Below, piece by piece: positions 26,368 to 35,983 of a DNA stretch of 49,350 bases. The position numbers and the translations under genes are program-made. Source of the DNA: Paraburkholderia tuberum STM678 (GTDB taxonomy: Bacteria; Pseudomonadota; Gammaproteobacteria; Burkholderiales; Burkholderiaceae); NCBI RefSeq assembly GCF_902833905.1, contig NZ_CADFGP010000052.1:1-49350 (forward strand), written 5' to 3'. The notes beneath the pieces were generated by a model. The model was not told the DNA's origin. It worked only from the letters and a program-made list of their open reading frames with translations, and searched no databases. The stretch's first letter is position 1; each line of letters starts with the position of its first letter.

Positions 26368-26532
26368 ATGACCCATCTATCGCACCTGCAGTCTACGGTC
26401 GCAGATGGCGGCAAGGCGTTTAGCGATGCGCAGCGTCGCTTCGACCGCCTGCTTGTGATCGAAGCCCTGATCATGCTGGCGGTGTTGGCGGCGGCCGCCG
26501 TGCTGGGCCATACCTCGCCGACGAGCGCCTAG
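26368..26532 (+). CDS. Small predicted membrane protein
   Basis: A 54-residue ORF starting at an ATG next to the IS256 junction. After a polar N-terminal half it has one hydrophobic segment (LLVIEALIMLAVLAAAAVLG). No RBS is obvious, and the gene could be the surviving piece of something truncated by the IS. No family is recognised. The following 26533-26814 has no gene, but GGGAGG lies upstream of the DUF1326 start. Confidence 0.35.
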   Translation: MTHLSHLQSTVADGGKAFSDAQRRFDRLLVIEALIMLAVLAAAAVLGHTSPTSA

Positions 26533-26814
26533 ACCAGCCCGCGGTAAGCCCGCGTGCGTCCGCATCGTGTGCGATAGCGCTGCCTTGAATCCAGTCACTC
26601 GCATCACGGGCGAATACGGCGACCAGCAGTCTTGCCCGACGACCAGTGGAGATGAGTGGTTTGAATAATCGAAAGCGTCCAGGTCGCGGCATGCGGTGCG
26701 GTTCGCGCGAATTGCAACGGTGTTCGCCGGCGCGGATAGTCTATCCTTCGAATGGAGAAGTCCTCGACGGCGAGTTGACGGTCTGGCCGTGAAATAACAC
26801 GCAGGGAGGCTAAC

Positions 26815-27417
26815 GTGAGCTACAAACTCGACGGCAGCATTCTGGAAGTCTGTAACTGCAACGTGCTGTGCCCTTGCTGCATCGGCGAGGACGCCGACAA
26901 TGGCACATGTTGCGCTGCAATCGCCCATCACTACGATAAGGGCTCGATCGATGACATCGATGTTTCCGGGCTGACCGTGGCATGCGCCACTTTCATTCCT
27001 GGCAATATCCTGCAGGGCAACTGGCAGGTCGCCCTGTACATCGACGAACGCGCCACCGATTCCCAATTTGAGACGCTCTCTAGCGTCTACCGTGGCGAGC
27101 GTGGCGGCCCACTGGCCGACTTCGCCCATTTGTATGGAAAAATCGTCTCGATTGAGCGCGCGCCTATTACTTTTGATCTCCAGGGCGGAAAGGGCAGGCT
27201 CGATATTGGGGCGGATATTCATGCTGAACTTGAGCCCTACTGGAGTCCAGGCGGGGCTCCTGCGGTGCTGCTCGGCAACTCCAGTTCGACGACGCCCTGT
27301 TCTCCCGCGATCATCAGCAAAGCCAGCACGTACCGGATGAGAAACCCGCGGCTCAACATCGATCTGAACCTGACCGGCCATAACGCCACCCAAGGGCATT
27401 TCAACTTTCAGGCTTGA
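26815..27417 (+). CDS. DUF1326-domain protein
   Basis: A 200-residue predicted cytoplasmic protein of the DUF1326 family. The N-terminus carries the hallmark Cys-rich stretch CNCNVLCPCC followed by another Cys pair (GTCCAA), suggesting metal binding. The GTG at 26815 has a GGGAGG Shine-Dalgarno 6 bases upstream. The stop lies 32 bp before the DUF2182 membrane gene. DUF1326 and DUF2182 genes are often adjacent, and a metal-handling role is usually suggested but not proven. The next operon is Feo, which strengthens the metal theme. Confidence 0.85.
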   Translation: MSYKLDGSILEVCNCNVLCPCCIGEDADNGTCCAAIAHHYDKGSIDDIDVSGLTVACATFIPGNILQGNWQVALYIDERATDSQFETLSSVYRGERGGPLADFAHLYGKIVSIERAPITFDLQGGKGRLDIGADIHAELEPYWSPGGAPAVLLGNSSSTTPCSPAIISKASTYRMRNPRLNIDLNLTGHNATQGHFNFQA

Positions 27418-27449
27418 CTCGTTCGGGAACCGCCTTCAGGCGATGCGCG

Positions 27450-28238
27450 ATGAAAGCCGCTTCGCGCTCAGACCTGTTCCTGCCACTGCTCGCCGGACTT
27501 GTTCTTTCGGCCTGGGTCACGCTGTGGGCATGGGATGAAAGTCCGTATGCGCGTTATCTGAACCATGCCGGGTGGCTGGAGACAGGACCGGTCGGCCATT
27601 TGTGCAGCGCCGTTCCAGGAGCGGCCCTAGTCCTGCCGGCCGTATTACACGTCACCGCCTGGCTATTGATGCTCCCGGCCATGATGCTGGGGACCACGGT
27701 TCCGCTTCTGAACATTTTCCGGCGTCTCACACAGACTCGTCCTGACCGGCATCGGCTGCTCGCTTTGGTCCTGCTGGGCTACTTCAGCGTCTGGACCCTG
27801 TTTGGCGTGGGCGCGCATGCGCTGGATGCGGGACTCCATGTGATGGCAGTTGAGATGACGTGGATGACTGTCCATGCCTGGCTGTTCGGCGCAATGATCC
27901 TGGCGACTGCAGGGGCCTGGCAATTCTCTTCGCTCAAATATCGCTGTATGGATCGTTGCCGCTCGCCGGTGGTGTTTGTCACTGAACACTGGCATGGCGT
28001 CAACGAGGGACGCGCCAGCCTGATGCTCGGCGTGCACCATGGCATCTTCTGTATCGGCTGTTGCTGGGCATTGATGCTGCTGATGTTTGCCGTTGGGACA
28101 GGAAGTATCGGCTGGATGCTGGGGCTCGCCGCAGTCATGGCGACGGAAAAAAATCTGTCGTGGGGGCACTTTGTCAGCAGACCGCTCGGGGTGGGTCTGT
28201 TGCTCTGGGCCGGTGCTATCGTCGCGCAAAATCTTTAG
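27450..28238 (+). CDS. DUF2182 integral membrane protein
   Basis: A 262-residue membrane protein with about six hydrophobic segments (for example LLAGLVLSAWVTLWAW, LLALVLLGYFSVWTLFGVGA and IFCIGCCWALMLLMFAV). It has the DUF2182 features (predicted metal-binding integral membrane protein), including the CIGCCW motif and a conserved GRASLMLGVHHG stretch. I use the ATG at 27450 rather than an upstream in-frame start at 27414 because the latter overlaps the DUF1326 gene and adds polar residues before the first membrane helix. It is probably co-transcribed with DUF1326. Confidence 0.85.
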   Translation: MKAASRSDLFLPLLAGLVLSAWVTLWAWDESPYARYLNHAGWLETGPVGHLCSAVPGAALVLPAVLHVTAWLLMLPAMMLGTTVPLLNIFRRLTQTRPDRHRLLALVLLGYFSVWTLFGVGAHALDAGLHVMAVEMTWMTVHAWLFGAMILATAGAWQFSSLKYRCMDRCRSPVVFVTEHWHGVNEGRASLMLGVHHGIFCIGCCWALMLLMFAVGTGSIGWMLGLAAVMATEKNLSWGHFVSRPLGVGLLLWAGAIVAQNL

Positions 28239-28420
28239 TCCTCGCGTCGTTCGACACAGCCCGCTTCCCTCAGCTCGAAGCACGAGCTGCTCGTCGCCGA
28301 TGACGCGGCAACATTTCCATTACGAAGCCTTTTCGCAGCGAGATTCGCTGGCGTCAAAACGGTTGCAGAAGAAATAAGTCGCTATAATGCGAACGATTCG
28401 CATTTCAAATTGAAAACTCC
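28239..28420 (+). promoter_or_regulatory. Feo operon promoter region with Fur box
   Basis: A perfect 19-bp inverted repeat AATGCGAA-CGA-TTCGCATT at 28387-28405 closely resembles a beta-proteobacterial Fur box. A TATAAT -10 hexamer lies at 28384-28389, overlapping the box, with a weaker TTGCAG at 28363-28368 (15-bp spacing). The feoA ATG at 28421 is 15 bases after the repeat. Overlap of operator and -10 fits Fe2+-Fur repression. Confidence 0.8.
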
Positions 28421-28666
28421 ATGCGCCTGTCCGATTTGCCTCAGGGCACCCCCGCCGTAGTCGAGCATGTTCAGGATACTCACGCCTCCGATTCGATCGC
28501 GCAGCGACTTCGCGATCTCGGTTTCGTACCCGGCGAGCCAGTACGTGTCGTGGCCTGCGGACCGTGGGGCGCAGATCCGATTCTCATCCTGATTGGTTCG
28601 ACGCGATTCGCCCTGCGCCGCGCCGAAGCAAACCGCGTGAGTGTTCGGGAGGGCGCCGGTTCATGA
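28421..28666 (+). CDS. feoA: Ferrous iron transport protein A
   Basis: An 81-residue SH3-like protein with the FeoA pattern: LSDLPQGTPAVVEHV, the SIAQRLRDLGFVPGEPVRVV core and IGSTRFALRRAEANRV. It binds FeoB in the cytoplasm and supports Fe2+ uptake. Its stop overlaps the feoB ATG (ATGA), so the two are translationally coupled. A Fur box stands directly upstream. Confidence 0.92.
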   Translation: MRLSDLPQGTPAVVEHVQDTHASDSIAQRLRDLGFVPGEPVRVVACGPWGADPILILIGSTRFALRRAEANRVSVREGAGS

Positions 28667-30519
28667 GTGAAGCCAACCTGCGCGTTGCCCTTGTTGGCAA
28701 CCCGAACTGCGGCAAAACAGCGCTATTCAATCAACTGACCGGTGCCCGGCAAAAGGTTGCCAACTATGCCGGCGTCACTGTCGAGCGTAAGGAGGGGCGC
28801 TTCACCACTCCGTCAGGCCGCCATGTTCAGTTGCTCGATCTGCCGGGCGCCTACAGTTTCGAGTCGTCCAGCCCGGACGAGTGCGTGACCCGTGATGTCC
28901 TGCTCGGCCGCTATCCGGGCGAAGCAATGCCGGATCTGATCGTGTGCGTGGCCGATGCAACCAATCTGCGACTGCACCTGCGCTTCGTGCTGGAAATCAG
29001 GCGGCTTGGGCGTCCGGTCGTGCTGGCGCTGAACATGATGGATGCAGCGCGCCGGCGCGGCATCACTGTCAATATCCCTGAACTGCAGCGCAGGCTCGGC
29101 GTGCAGGTCGTCGAGACCGTCGCCGTCCAGCGCGGCGGAGTCCGGTCACTGATCGATCTGATTGGCCTCGTGGACGTAGAGGCTTTGCGGACGTTATCTT
29201 CGCCTGCCTCGGAGCACCTTGGCAAGGACGGCGACCTGCACGGCGAAGTACGCGCGCTGCTGGCCGCCACTGTTGCGATGCCCCGTGCGACCGATGCGCG
29301 TGACGATGCAATCGACCGCTGGGCATTGCACCCGGTATTCGGCCTGATCATCCTGACGCTGGTGATGTTTCTCGTCTTTCAGGCGGTCTATTCGGTGGGC
29401 AAGCCGATGACCGATGCGATTGGCGACGGCTTTACATGGCTTGGCACGCAAGCCGGCGCCTGGTTACCGGATGGACCATTGCGCAGCCTCGTCACCGATG
29501 GTCTGCTCGGCGGCCTTGGCACCGTGCTTGGCTTTCTGCCGGAAATCCTCGTGCTGTTCCTGTTCATTCTGATACTGGAAGAGTCGGGCTATCTGCCGCG
29601 TGCGGCGTTCCTGCTCGATCGCATGATGGTGTCGGTGGGGCTCACCGGGCGATCGTTCATCCCGCTGCTATCGAGTTTCGCCTGTGCGATTCCGGGGGTG
29701 ATGGGGACCCGCAGCATCACCGATCCGAGTGACCGGCTCGCGACCATCCTCGTGGCGCCGTTGATGACGTGTTCAGCGCGGTTGCCGGTCTATGCTCTGC
29801 TGATCGGCGCCTTCATCCCCACGCATCGGGTACTCGGTGTCTTCAACCTTCAGGGGCTGGTGCTGTTCGCGCTTTATCTGGCCGGCATTGCGGGCGCCAT
29901 GCTCGTGGGCTGGGTATTCATGCGCCTGCGCCGGAATAGTGGCGAGCACGCACTGCTGATGGAGTTGCCGTCGTACCGGTTGCCGAAGGCGCGCGACATC
30001 GGGATCGGCTTGTGGGAGCGCGGCGCCATTTTTCTGAAGCGGCTGACTGGCGTGATCCTCGCGCTGACCGTGCTGATGTGGTTCATCTCGACGTTTCCGT
30101 CGCCGCCAGCGGGCGCCACGGGACCGGCCATCGACTACACGTTTGCCGGCTACATCGGCCGCGGGCTGCAGTACATCTTCGCGCCGCTCGGTTTCAACTG
30201 GCAGATTAGCCTTTCGCTGATTCCCGCGTTCGCCGCGCGTGAGACAGCGGTCGCGGCACTCGCCACCGTGTATGCGGTAAGCGGTGGCGATGCCGATACA
30301 GCAGGCCTCGGGCACGCACTGGCTGCCAACTTCTCGCTGGCGAGCGCGCTGTCGCTGCTGGTGTGGTTTGCGTTTGCGCCGCAGTGCATGTCGACGCTGG
30401 CGGTCATCCGTCGTGAGACGCGTTCGTGGCGCAACGTGGCGATCTCGTTTAGCTACATGTTCGTGATGGCCTACGCCGCGTCGCTGCTGACGTATCAGAT
30501 TGCGAGGTGGTTCACGTGA
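28663..30519 (+). CDS. feoB: Ferrous iron transporter B
   Basis: A 618-residue inner-membrane Fe2+ transporter with an N-terminal G-protein domain: G1 GNPNCGKT (residues 12-19), the GVTVERKEG G2 region, G3 DLPG and G4 NMMD. It is followed by a helical GDI-like spacer and a membrane domain with gate motifs such as SFACAIPGVMGTRS. It is shorter than E. coli FeoB (773) but normal for this clade. The ATG at 28663 overlaps the feoA stop; the frame extends upstream only as an overlap with feoA. The stop overlaps the next small gene (GTGA at 30516). The operon is presumably iron-repressed through Fur. Confidence 0.93.
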   Translation: MSEANLRVALVGNPNCGKTALFNQLTGARQKVANYAGVTVERKEGRFTTPSGRHVQLLDLPGAYSFESSSPDECVTRDVLLGRYPGEAMPDLIVCVADATNLRLHLRFVLEIRRLGRPVVLALNMMDAARRRGITVNIPELQRRLGVQVVETVAVQRGGVRSLIDLIGLVDVEALRTLSSPASEHLGKDGDLHGEVRALLAATVAMPRATDARDDAIDRWALHPVFGLIILTLVMFLVFQAVYSVGKPMTDAIGDGFTWLGTQAGAWLPDGPLRSLVTDGLLGGLGTVLGFLPEILVLFLFILILEESGYLPRAAFLLDRMMVSVGLTGRSFIPLLSSFACAIPGVMGTRSITDPSDRLATILVAPLMTCSARLPVYALLIGAFIPTHRVLGVFNLQGLVLFALYLAGIAGAMLVGWVFMRLRRNSGEHALLMELPSYRLPKARDIGIGLWERGAIFLKRLTGVILALTVLMWFISTFPSPPAGATGPAIDYTFAGYIGRGLQYIFAPLGFNWQISLSLIPAFAARETAVAALATVYAVSGGDADTAGLGHALAANFSLASALSLLVWFAFAPQCMSTLAVIRRETRSWRNVAISFSYMFVMAYAASLLTYQIARWFT

Positions 30520-30815
30520 CTTCCAGTCTGTGGTGGCAGTATGCTGTGATCGCGGTTCTCGTATCGGTGAGCCTCGTTTATATGTTTCGCAAACTGGCTC
30601 CGCAGCTGGCTACGCGCTTGCAGGCCGCCGCATCGGCCTCGCTGGTGCAGCCGCGACGCATGAGTGCCCTGCAGGCGCTAGGGCGCTGGCTGCGTCCCCG
30701 TCAGGCAACCGGGAACTGCGGTGACGGTTGCGGCACCTGTGGCAGTTGCGGAACGTCGAAGGCAGCGGCTGCGCGTGCAGACGTGCAGCCGCTGGAGTTC
30801 CGCCCGCGTCCGTAG
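30516..30815 (+). CDS. Small Cys-rich membrane protein of the Feo operon
   Basis: A 99-residue protein starting at a GTG that overlaps the feoB stop. One N-terminal transmembrane segment (WWQYAVIAVLVSVSLVYMF) is followed by a basic linker and a C-terminal Cys cluster (CGDGCGTCGSCG) with CxxxCxxCxxC spacing. In related beta-proteobacteria a similar ORF follows feoB (from memory, DUF6587-like). It occupies the place of FeoC/FeoP and could bind iron or an iron-sulfur cluster as an assembly or sensing factor, but it is not homologous to FeoC by sequence. Coupling supports it being a real gene. Confidence 0.7.
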   Translation: MTSSLWWQYAVIAVLVSVSLVYMFRKLAPQLATRLQAAASASLVQPRRMSALQALGRWLRPRQATGNCGDGCGTCGSCGTSKAAAARADVQPLEFRPRP

Positions 30816-30892
30816 TGAGGAGCGGCGGCACAAAGCAAGGACGCTGCTGGCTATGGCGCCCCTCGACCGGCGATGCGGACTGCCTGCGAGCC

Positions 30893-32252
30893 TGTCAGAT
30901 TTTTAGTGTGTCGAGGTCATGAGACGATAACGGAAATAACGTCCAATGACCGAAACAACAGTGACCAGGAAGATCAAGAACCCGAAGGCGCCGAAGCTGT
31001 TCCCCGATGAGCTGATCGATCAACTGCTGGCGCAGGTGCAGAACAGGAACGCCGAGTCGGTTCTCGGGGAATCGGGCCTGGCCGGGCAACTGAAGAAGCA
31101 ACTGGCTGAGCGCATGTTGGCCGCGGAGCTGACGCATCACCTGGAGAGCGAGGCGGAGCAAGGCAGCGCCGGCAACCACCGCACGGTACGAGCCGCAAGA
31201 CAGTGCTCACACCCAACGGCGAACTGACGCTGGATATCCCGCGAGACCGGCAGGCGACGTTCGAGCCGCAACTGGTCGGCAAGTACCAGCGCCGGCTGCC
31301 GGGATTCGACGACCACGTCATCAGCATGTACGCGCGCGGCATGAGCGTACGCGAGATCCAGGCTCACCTGCTGGAGCTGTACGGCCTGGAAGTGTCGCCC
31401 GATCTGATTTCCACGGTCACCGACGAGGTGCTGGCTGAGCTCGAGCAGTGGCAACAACGCCCGCTCGAGGCGATGTATCCGATTGTGTATTTCGACGCAC
31501 TTCGACTGAAGATCCGCGACGAGGGCACGGTCAGGAACAAGGCGGTGTACCTGGCGCTGGGCATTCGGGCTGACGGCCGCAAGGAAGTGCTGGGCTTGTG
31601 GATTGAACAAACCGAAGGCGCCAGGTTCTGGCTGAAGGTTTTCAACGAGTTGAAGAACCGCGGTTTGCACGACATCCTGATTGCGGTGGTCGACGGCCTG
31701 CGTGGGTTCCCGGAGGCCATCGAGGCGGTGTTTCCGGCCGCGCAGATCCAGACCTGCATAGTGCATCTGATCCGTAATTCGCTGAATCTGGCGAGCTGGA
31801 AGGACCGTAAGCCGCTGGCTACCGCGCTCTCAGGCCGATCTATCAGGCCGCCTCGGCTGAAGCGGCGGCCGCGGCGCTCGAGGCCTTTGCGCAAAGCGAA
31901 TGGGGCCGCAAATTCCCGACCGTCGCGGCCATGTGGCAACGCCAATGGGAGCAGGTGATTCCCTTCTTTGCCTATCCCCACGAGGTGCGTCGAATCGTTT
32001 ATACGACCAACGCCATCGAGAGCATGCACATGCAGTTGCGCAAGATCGTCAAGAATCGTGGCCACTTCCCGAGCGACGAAGCCGCCAGCAAACTGCTGTA
32101 TCTGGCCTTGCGCAACATTGAAAAGGATTGGAAGATGCCGCCTATCACCTGGCGGCAAGCTGTCAATCAGTTCGCCATTCTGTTCGGTGAGCGATTCACC
32201 GCCGCCATCAGCTGAGATTTTTAACCGGCCTCAGCACACGAAATTTCTGACA
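30893..32252 (+). mobile_element. IS256-family insertion sequence
   Basis: Bounded by imperfect inverted repeats: TGTCAGATTTTTAGTGTGTC at 30893 and TGTCAGAAATTTCGTGTGCT on the minus strand ending at 32252 (about 19 of 24 positions match). It contains one frameshifted transposase gene. The flanking 8-mers (tgcgagcc and cctccctg) differ, so no target duplication is seen; the boundary may be off by a few bases or the copy may be rearranged. Confidence 0.8.
30946..32215 (+). pseudogene. IS256-family transposase with two frameshifts
   Basis: A Mutator/IS256-type transposase of about 420 codons, readable in three frames. The start frame runs from MTETTVTRKIKNPKAPKLF to about 31185, where one base is missing (expected HRNGTSRKTVLTPNGELTL). 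The middle frame carries YPIVYFDALRLKIRDEG (first Asp) and IAVVDGLRGFPEAIEAVFP (second Asp). Near 31821 two extra bases shift it again before AASAEAAAAALEAF; the last frame has YTTNAIESMHMQLRKIVKNRG (catalytic Glu) and the C-terminus. Not functional in cis. Confidence 0.88.
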
Positions 32253-32640
32253 CCTCCCTGCCTGCTGCATCCGGCGCAAGGCACGCGGGGCAGAACTCCC
32301 GTACTCTTCATTCGCTGCGGTGGGGCGCGTGCAGTTCGTACCCCGCTTGTGCGCGTCTGGCAAGCGGTGCATCGCCTTACTCTTTCCATCGCGAACGGTC
32401 TTCGGGCATGCCGCTTTCGGTGAATTCGAGTAGCGCGCGCCCAGCAGTCGCCAAGGTCGAGCCCTTCCAGCACCGCCCAGTTGATCAGCGCTCTTTCAGA
32501 ATCATCAGGATCCTTCTCCGCACGTTCGGCACGCTTTTCGGCGCGGCATGTCGTGGTGGCCCGCGCTTTTTTGCGCCCCCTCAACTGTGTTGTTGGCCTT
32601 GATAAGCGCCCGAGCTTACGCTCGTCGTCGGCCGTACGCC

Positions 32641-32769
32641 AGCAGCAATGTGAGCACCACGATCCTCGACCGGCTCATGCATCACTGCCACCTGATTGAA
32701 TTCGACGGCCGCGGCTATTGCCTCAAGGAAGCCGCTGAAACGCTTGCACGGAAATCGAAAACCAGCTAA
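32641..32769 (+). pseudogene. IS21 istB C-terminal remnant
   Basis: The last 43 or so codons of an IstB-type ATPase: TTILDRLMHHCHLIEFDG and GYCLKEAAETLARK. The downstream sequence around 32785-32835 (a GTGGGGGAATTTGCGCGACC-like run, then GTGGGGGAGTTTCAACTGACC) looks like an IS21 end. Upstream, 32253-32640 holds no recognisable gene. No istA is present. Confidence 0.6.
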
Positions 32770-33080
32770 ATAACCCTTAGTCCTGCTTCACAGGGTGGGG
32801 GAATTTGCGCGACCATAAGTGGGGGAGTTTCAACTGACCGTCCGGGGTGGCATTGCAGGGTCTGCCAGCCGCGACGCCACACGTCGAACCGGTCACGGGC
32901 GCAAGAGGCGCGACAGGAGATGGACAACCAACTTGGAAACGAGGCTATGAGATGAAAGACGATGGCGGAGCGGCGAAGAAGCTCGAGTTCCGGGATGAAA
33001 AGGACGCGGCGAAGGATCGCTGGGCCGAGGGGCTCGCCTCGGCGACACGGTGTTCAAGCCGGAAACGGCGGTGGCGGGAC

Positions 33081-33593
33081 ATGTCGTTGCCGCTGTGGTT
33101 TGCCATATGTATGGTCGTGGCCCTCTCTCACGTGGAATCTGCCCAAGCGACCCCGGCCAGCGGATTCACGGGCATGACCCTGGCCAAAGGGACTTTCACC
33201 GAATTTCAAGTCACCAACCGCCTCACACAGGACCAGCTTCAGCGGCTTGCTCCTGGATTCCCTGGTGATACGTGGTCCTCGCTCGAAAAGACCGAGGGAC
33301 CGTCAGACTTGTACATACAGACCAACACCTGGGCGCCGGGTGGAACCACAGGCTGGCAGCCTGATAATCATCACGTCGGGACAGGTAACCGAGTACCACA
33401 CCGACTGTACCCAGAAAGTGTACGGGCCTGGCACAGCCAATGGTACGACGTTGGTGGACACGGGGAATGACGAGCACCTCATTCGGAACGAAGGTTCCGT
33501 TGCAGCGACAGGTTTTGCGGTCCAGCTTGTCGCCAACGGTGCACAGCGGCGGATTGACAAACCGGCACCGAAGACCTGCTCGTCGATTTTCTG
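33081..33593 (+). pseudogene. Secreted cupin, frameshifted in the metal-binding motif
   Basis: From the ATG at 33081 the sequence encodes a signal peptide (LPLWFAICMVVALSHVESAQA) and then a small cupin: GMTLAKGTFTEFQV, TNTWAPGGTTGW. After GGTTGW (about 33353) the frame breaks, and the family continues in another frame as SLIIITSGQVTEYH, then LVDTGNDEHLIRNEGSVAAT and a stop near 33594. In relatives the joint holds a His-rich motif (of the HTHPG type), so the apparent deletion of roughly 14 bases removes the metal-ligand histidines. An alternative is one longer polypeptide starting upstream, but no conserved sequence supports it. Confidence 0.7.
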
Positions 33594-34162
33594 AATCGGC
33601 TGCGTCGTGAGGGGCCGCTGAGCACGAAATGAATTTCCTCCTTGCAGGTCTCATTGTTGGGCGACCGCTTCCGTATCGCCGCGATCAAGGAGTGGCGCGA
33701 ACGGCGGCTTTCCCTTGTCGCGAACGTCGGGACAGGGTCGGTTCCGCGCTATATTTTTCGGGTCGCGTTGACCGGTTGGAGCCAGCCTCTTAATCGAATG
33801 GCCGATCACTGCGCGAAGCCGACTACTGAGTGTCCGAGCGTTGGGACGGGCGAATGACACTTCGTGGCCGGCTGCTGCCTGACGTCGAGGGGCGGCACGC
33901 GACCCACTGCGGATTCGACCCGAGGTAAATTCAGCGGCAGCTTTCAGGTGGCGAGCGGTCATCCGTTTACGCGAGAGCACAGGCACGCTGTATTTGAATT
34001 CACGAAAGACCTGTCGATGCTGTGCTGTTGGATCGTCGACTTCTCGACCTCTATACCCATCATTGATCACAGTTTGTCAGCATACAGAAGTTGCATGAGG
34101 TAAGGCTGACCGCCGTTGCCTCAGTTGCCCTATGCCGCATCGCGGAGTTTGCACAACACACG
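33594..34162. other. Intergenic region with no supported gene
   Basis: These 569 bp show no start with a ribosome-binding site and no recognisable protein. A 139-codon minus-strand frame crosses it but has composition like a non-coding repeat. The sequence around 33850-33950 (CGAATGACACTTCGTGGCCG) looks like intergenic repeat sequence seen in Burkholderia, which I cannot confirm. Confidence 0.4.
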
Positions 34163-35143
34163 CTAGAATCGATACCCGATGCCACCCAGGATTACGTCCG
34201 TATTTTGGCTATAACGCGTGACCACGCGGTTCCACGTCACGCGCGCCGACCAGTGTGGTGTGATGCGATACGAAGCGGATACCGAGACAAGTCCGGATAG
34301 AATGCCGTCGCCCATGTCGCTATTTTCGTTCGAATTACCGTGATGGATGGCCGCGTACGCGCCGGCACCAATGCCGAGCGAGAGGCTGTCGTTGAAAAAC
34401 GCCCGCGTGAGCCAGAGTTGCGCTGTCGCGCCGTCACGCCGAGCGCTCGAGCCGCTGCCTTCGTGGAGGTAGCCGAGCGTCGCGTCGAGATAGTTTGTCA
34501 GCCCGCGTCTGTATTCGATCGCCTCAGCCGCAGATGCCTGAGAATCGAGGCTGTTCAGGATCGTCGCGCCCGCCATCAACGTGATTTCGTTATTCGTGAC
34601 CTTGTGTGTGCGCGGCAGCGCGAAGTCCCGCAACCCCGGCGTGTCAGGTGCGTCCAGCTGATAGCCGATGCCGAGCATGACCGCAGTGGTCGACGGCCCG
34701 CTGTTCACCTGCACGTGATTGAGCTGCAGATTTGCAGTCCAGCGCTGCGACGAATACCAGGTGGCGCGGGCGCTGTAGACGACGCCCCAGCCATGCGTAT
34801 TTGAATAGCCCGCGCCCTGCTCGGCTGCCTCGGTGTCGAAGTAGCAATACGGCCCGACACCGAGCGCAACGACGAAGCGCCGCTCCATCAGCGGAAGCCG
34901 GCCCCACACCTGTACAAGCGGGCCATCGCGGTGATGATCGGGCATGTGCCCTTCGTTGAGCCATATGATGCTGCCGGCGAGGTAGCGGCCGAATCCCTCT
35001 GTATAGTCCATCGACCACGAGTAGGAATGGCTGTGCTCCCCGGTCAACGGTCCCGTGTATAGCGAGAACTCCTGGGCCGACGCGTAGCCCGGTCCCGCGC
35101 ATAACGCTGCAGCGACGACCGCGAAAGTCCAGTTAGTCTTCAT
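34163..35143 (-). CDS. Predicted outer-membrane beta-barrel protein
   Basis: A 326-residue protein with a clear Sec signal peptide (MKTNWTFAVVAAALCAGPGY, cleavage near ASA-QEF). Alternating amphipathic strands fill the mature part, and the C-terminal residue is Phe within GGIGYRF, the sorting signature of outer-membrane barrels. Repeated aromatic-rich strands (ATWYSSQRWTANLQLNHVQV; ARVTWNRVVTRYSQNTDV) support a barrel of 10-12 strands. No enzyme motif was recognised. Its start overlaps the end of a small hypothetical ORF (35133-35447). Confidence 0.7.
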   Translation of the reverse strand: MKTNWTFAVVAAALCAGPGYASAQEFSLYTGPLTGEHSHSYSWSMDYTEGFGRYLAGSIIWLNEGHMPDHHRDGPLVQVWGRLPLMERRFVVALGVGPYCYFDTEAAEQGAGYSNTHGWGVVYSARATWYSSQRWTANLQLNHVQVNSGPSTTAVMLGIGYQLDAPDTPGLRDFALPRTHKVTNNEITLMAGATILNSLDSQASAAEAIEYRRGLTNYLDATLGYLHEGSGSSARRDGATAQLWLTRAFFNDSLSLGIGAGAYAAIHHGNSNENSDMGDGILSGLVSVSASYRITPHWSARVTWNRVVTRYSQNTDVILGGIGYRF

Positions 35144-35447
35144 CGTCGTCGTTTAGGCCGTTGGTGATCGAAAGGGGCAACGCGAGACGGCTGGCCAATC
35201 TAATCGTTGCCTGTTGATATTGGGCCCCGCCAATCCGCGCCTTCGCGTCGTGGATGGCTTTCAAAGACGCCTCAGTGCCCACGCCCATCTCGCAACCCGC
35301 AACCCGCAACGGGGCTATCCAATTTTTATTTTCAGCAGCTTCCTTTGCGAAACAATCGTGCGGAGTTTCGCCTTTCGGCGGCACACCCAGCCGAACCCAC
35401 GCCCAATACCATAATGTTCGTACGAAAGAGGAGATTCTGTGCGGCAA
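35133..35447 (-). CDS. Small hypothetical protein
   Basis: A 104-residue ORF immediately upstream of, and overlapping by 11 bases, the outer-membrane protein gene. The protein is partly hydrophobic near the N-terminus (VRTLWYWAWVRLGV) and otherwise mixed, with an acidic end (NDDDED). It has no family I recognise and no obvious RBS, so it may be a chance frame. The overlap with the downstream start hints at coupling. Confidence 0.35.
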   Translation of the reverse strand: MPHRISSFVRTLWYWAWVRLGVPPKGETPHDCFAKEAAENKNWIAPLRVAGCEMGVGTEASLKAIHDAKARIGGAQYQQATIRLASRLALPLSITNGLNDDDED

Positions 35448-35983
35448 TACTCACATCCCGCTACTCAGGAGCAGCGGGAGTCGCGGTCGATGACAATTAC
35501 GTGAACCAACGCCCGGGCTTACTCGGCGCGCAGTCCTGCCAGTCCGTAAGATAGTCTTTCGCAAAATTATGCAAAAAGCGGGACTAATTTTGTGCAAACG
35601 GACGCGTCCTGGCGCAGGGCGCTAAGTCCTCCAAACCAATTTGACATAAAAGAAAATGATCCAACATTAATTTTGGAGTACTAATTAGATAGCCGGAGGT
35701 TTGGCGTCGATGTGGGCTTCAAATCGGCCCGCAATTGACTTGATTGCCTGACTGCCAAACGGGTAGGAGAGGGTGCCCGTCAGCGAACCTCAGGCCAACC
35801 ACCACGCCTTCCGCAGTCGCTCTTTTCCGGCCAACGCGCGTTCGATCATCTCCATCGTTTCCGCCGCCTGTCTCTTCCTGGCTGGTGACGCTATCCGTTT
35901 TACGGCGTCGTTTCTGTTTGCGACCGCACCCAACCGGCGCACACGCTCGCGCGCCGCTTCAAACTGTGTTGATCAGTATTCGG
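35448..35983. other. Intergenic region with a possible promoter
   Basis: No gene is supported in these 536 bp. A TTGACA hexamer at 35641-35646 precedes an AT-rich tract (AAAATGATCCAACATTAATT) and is a plausible sigma-70 promoter reading right, but no ORF follows. A long rightward frame here is an antisense shadow of the CoiA-like gene. Confidence 0.35.

Noticed and set aside
33651..34070. 139-codon minus-strand frame
   Set aside because: No RBS, no domain and repeat-like composition.
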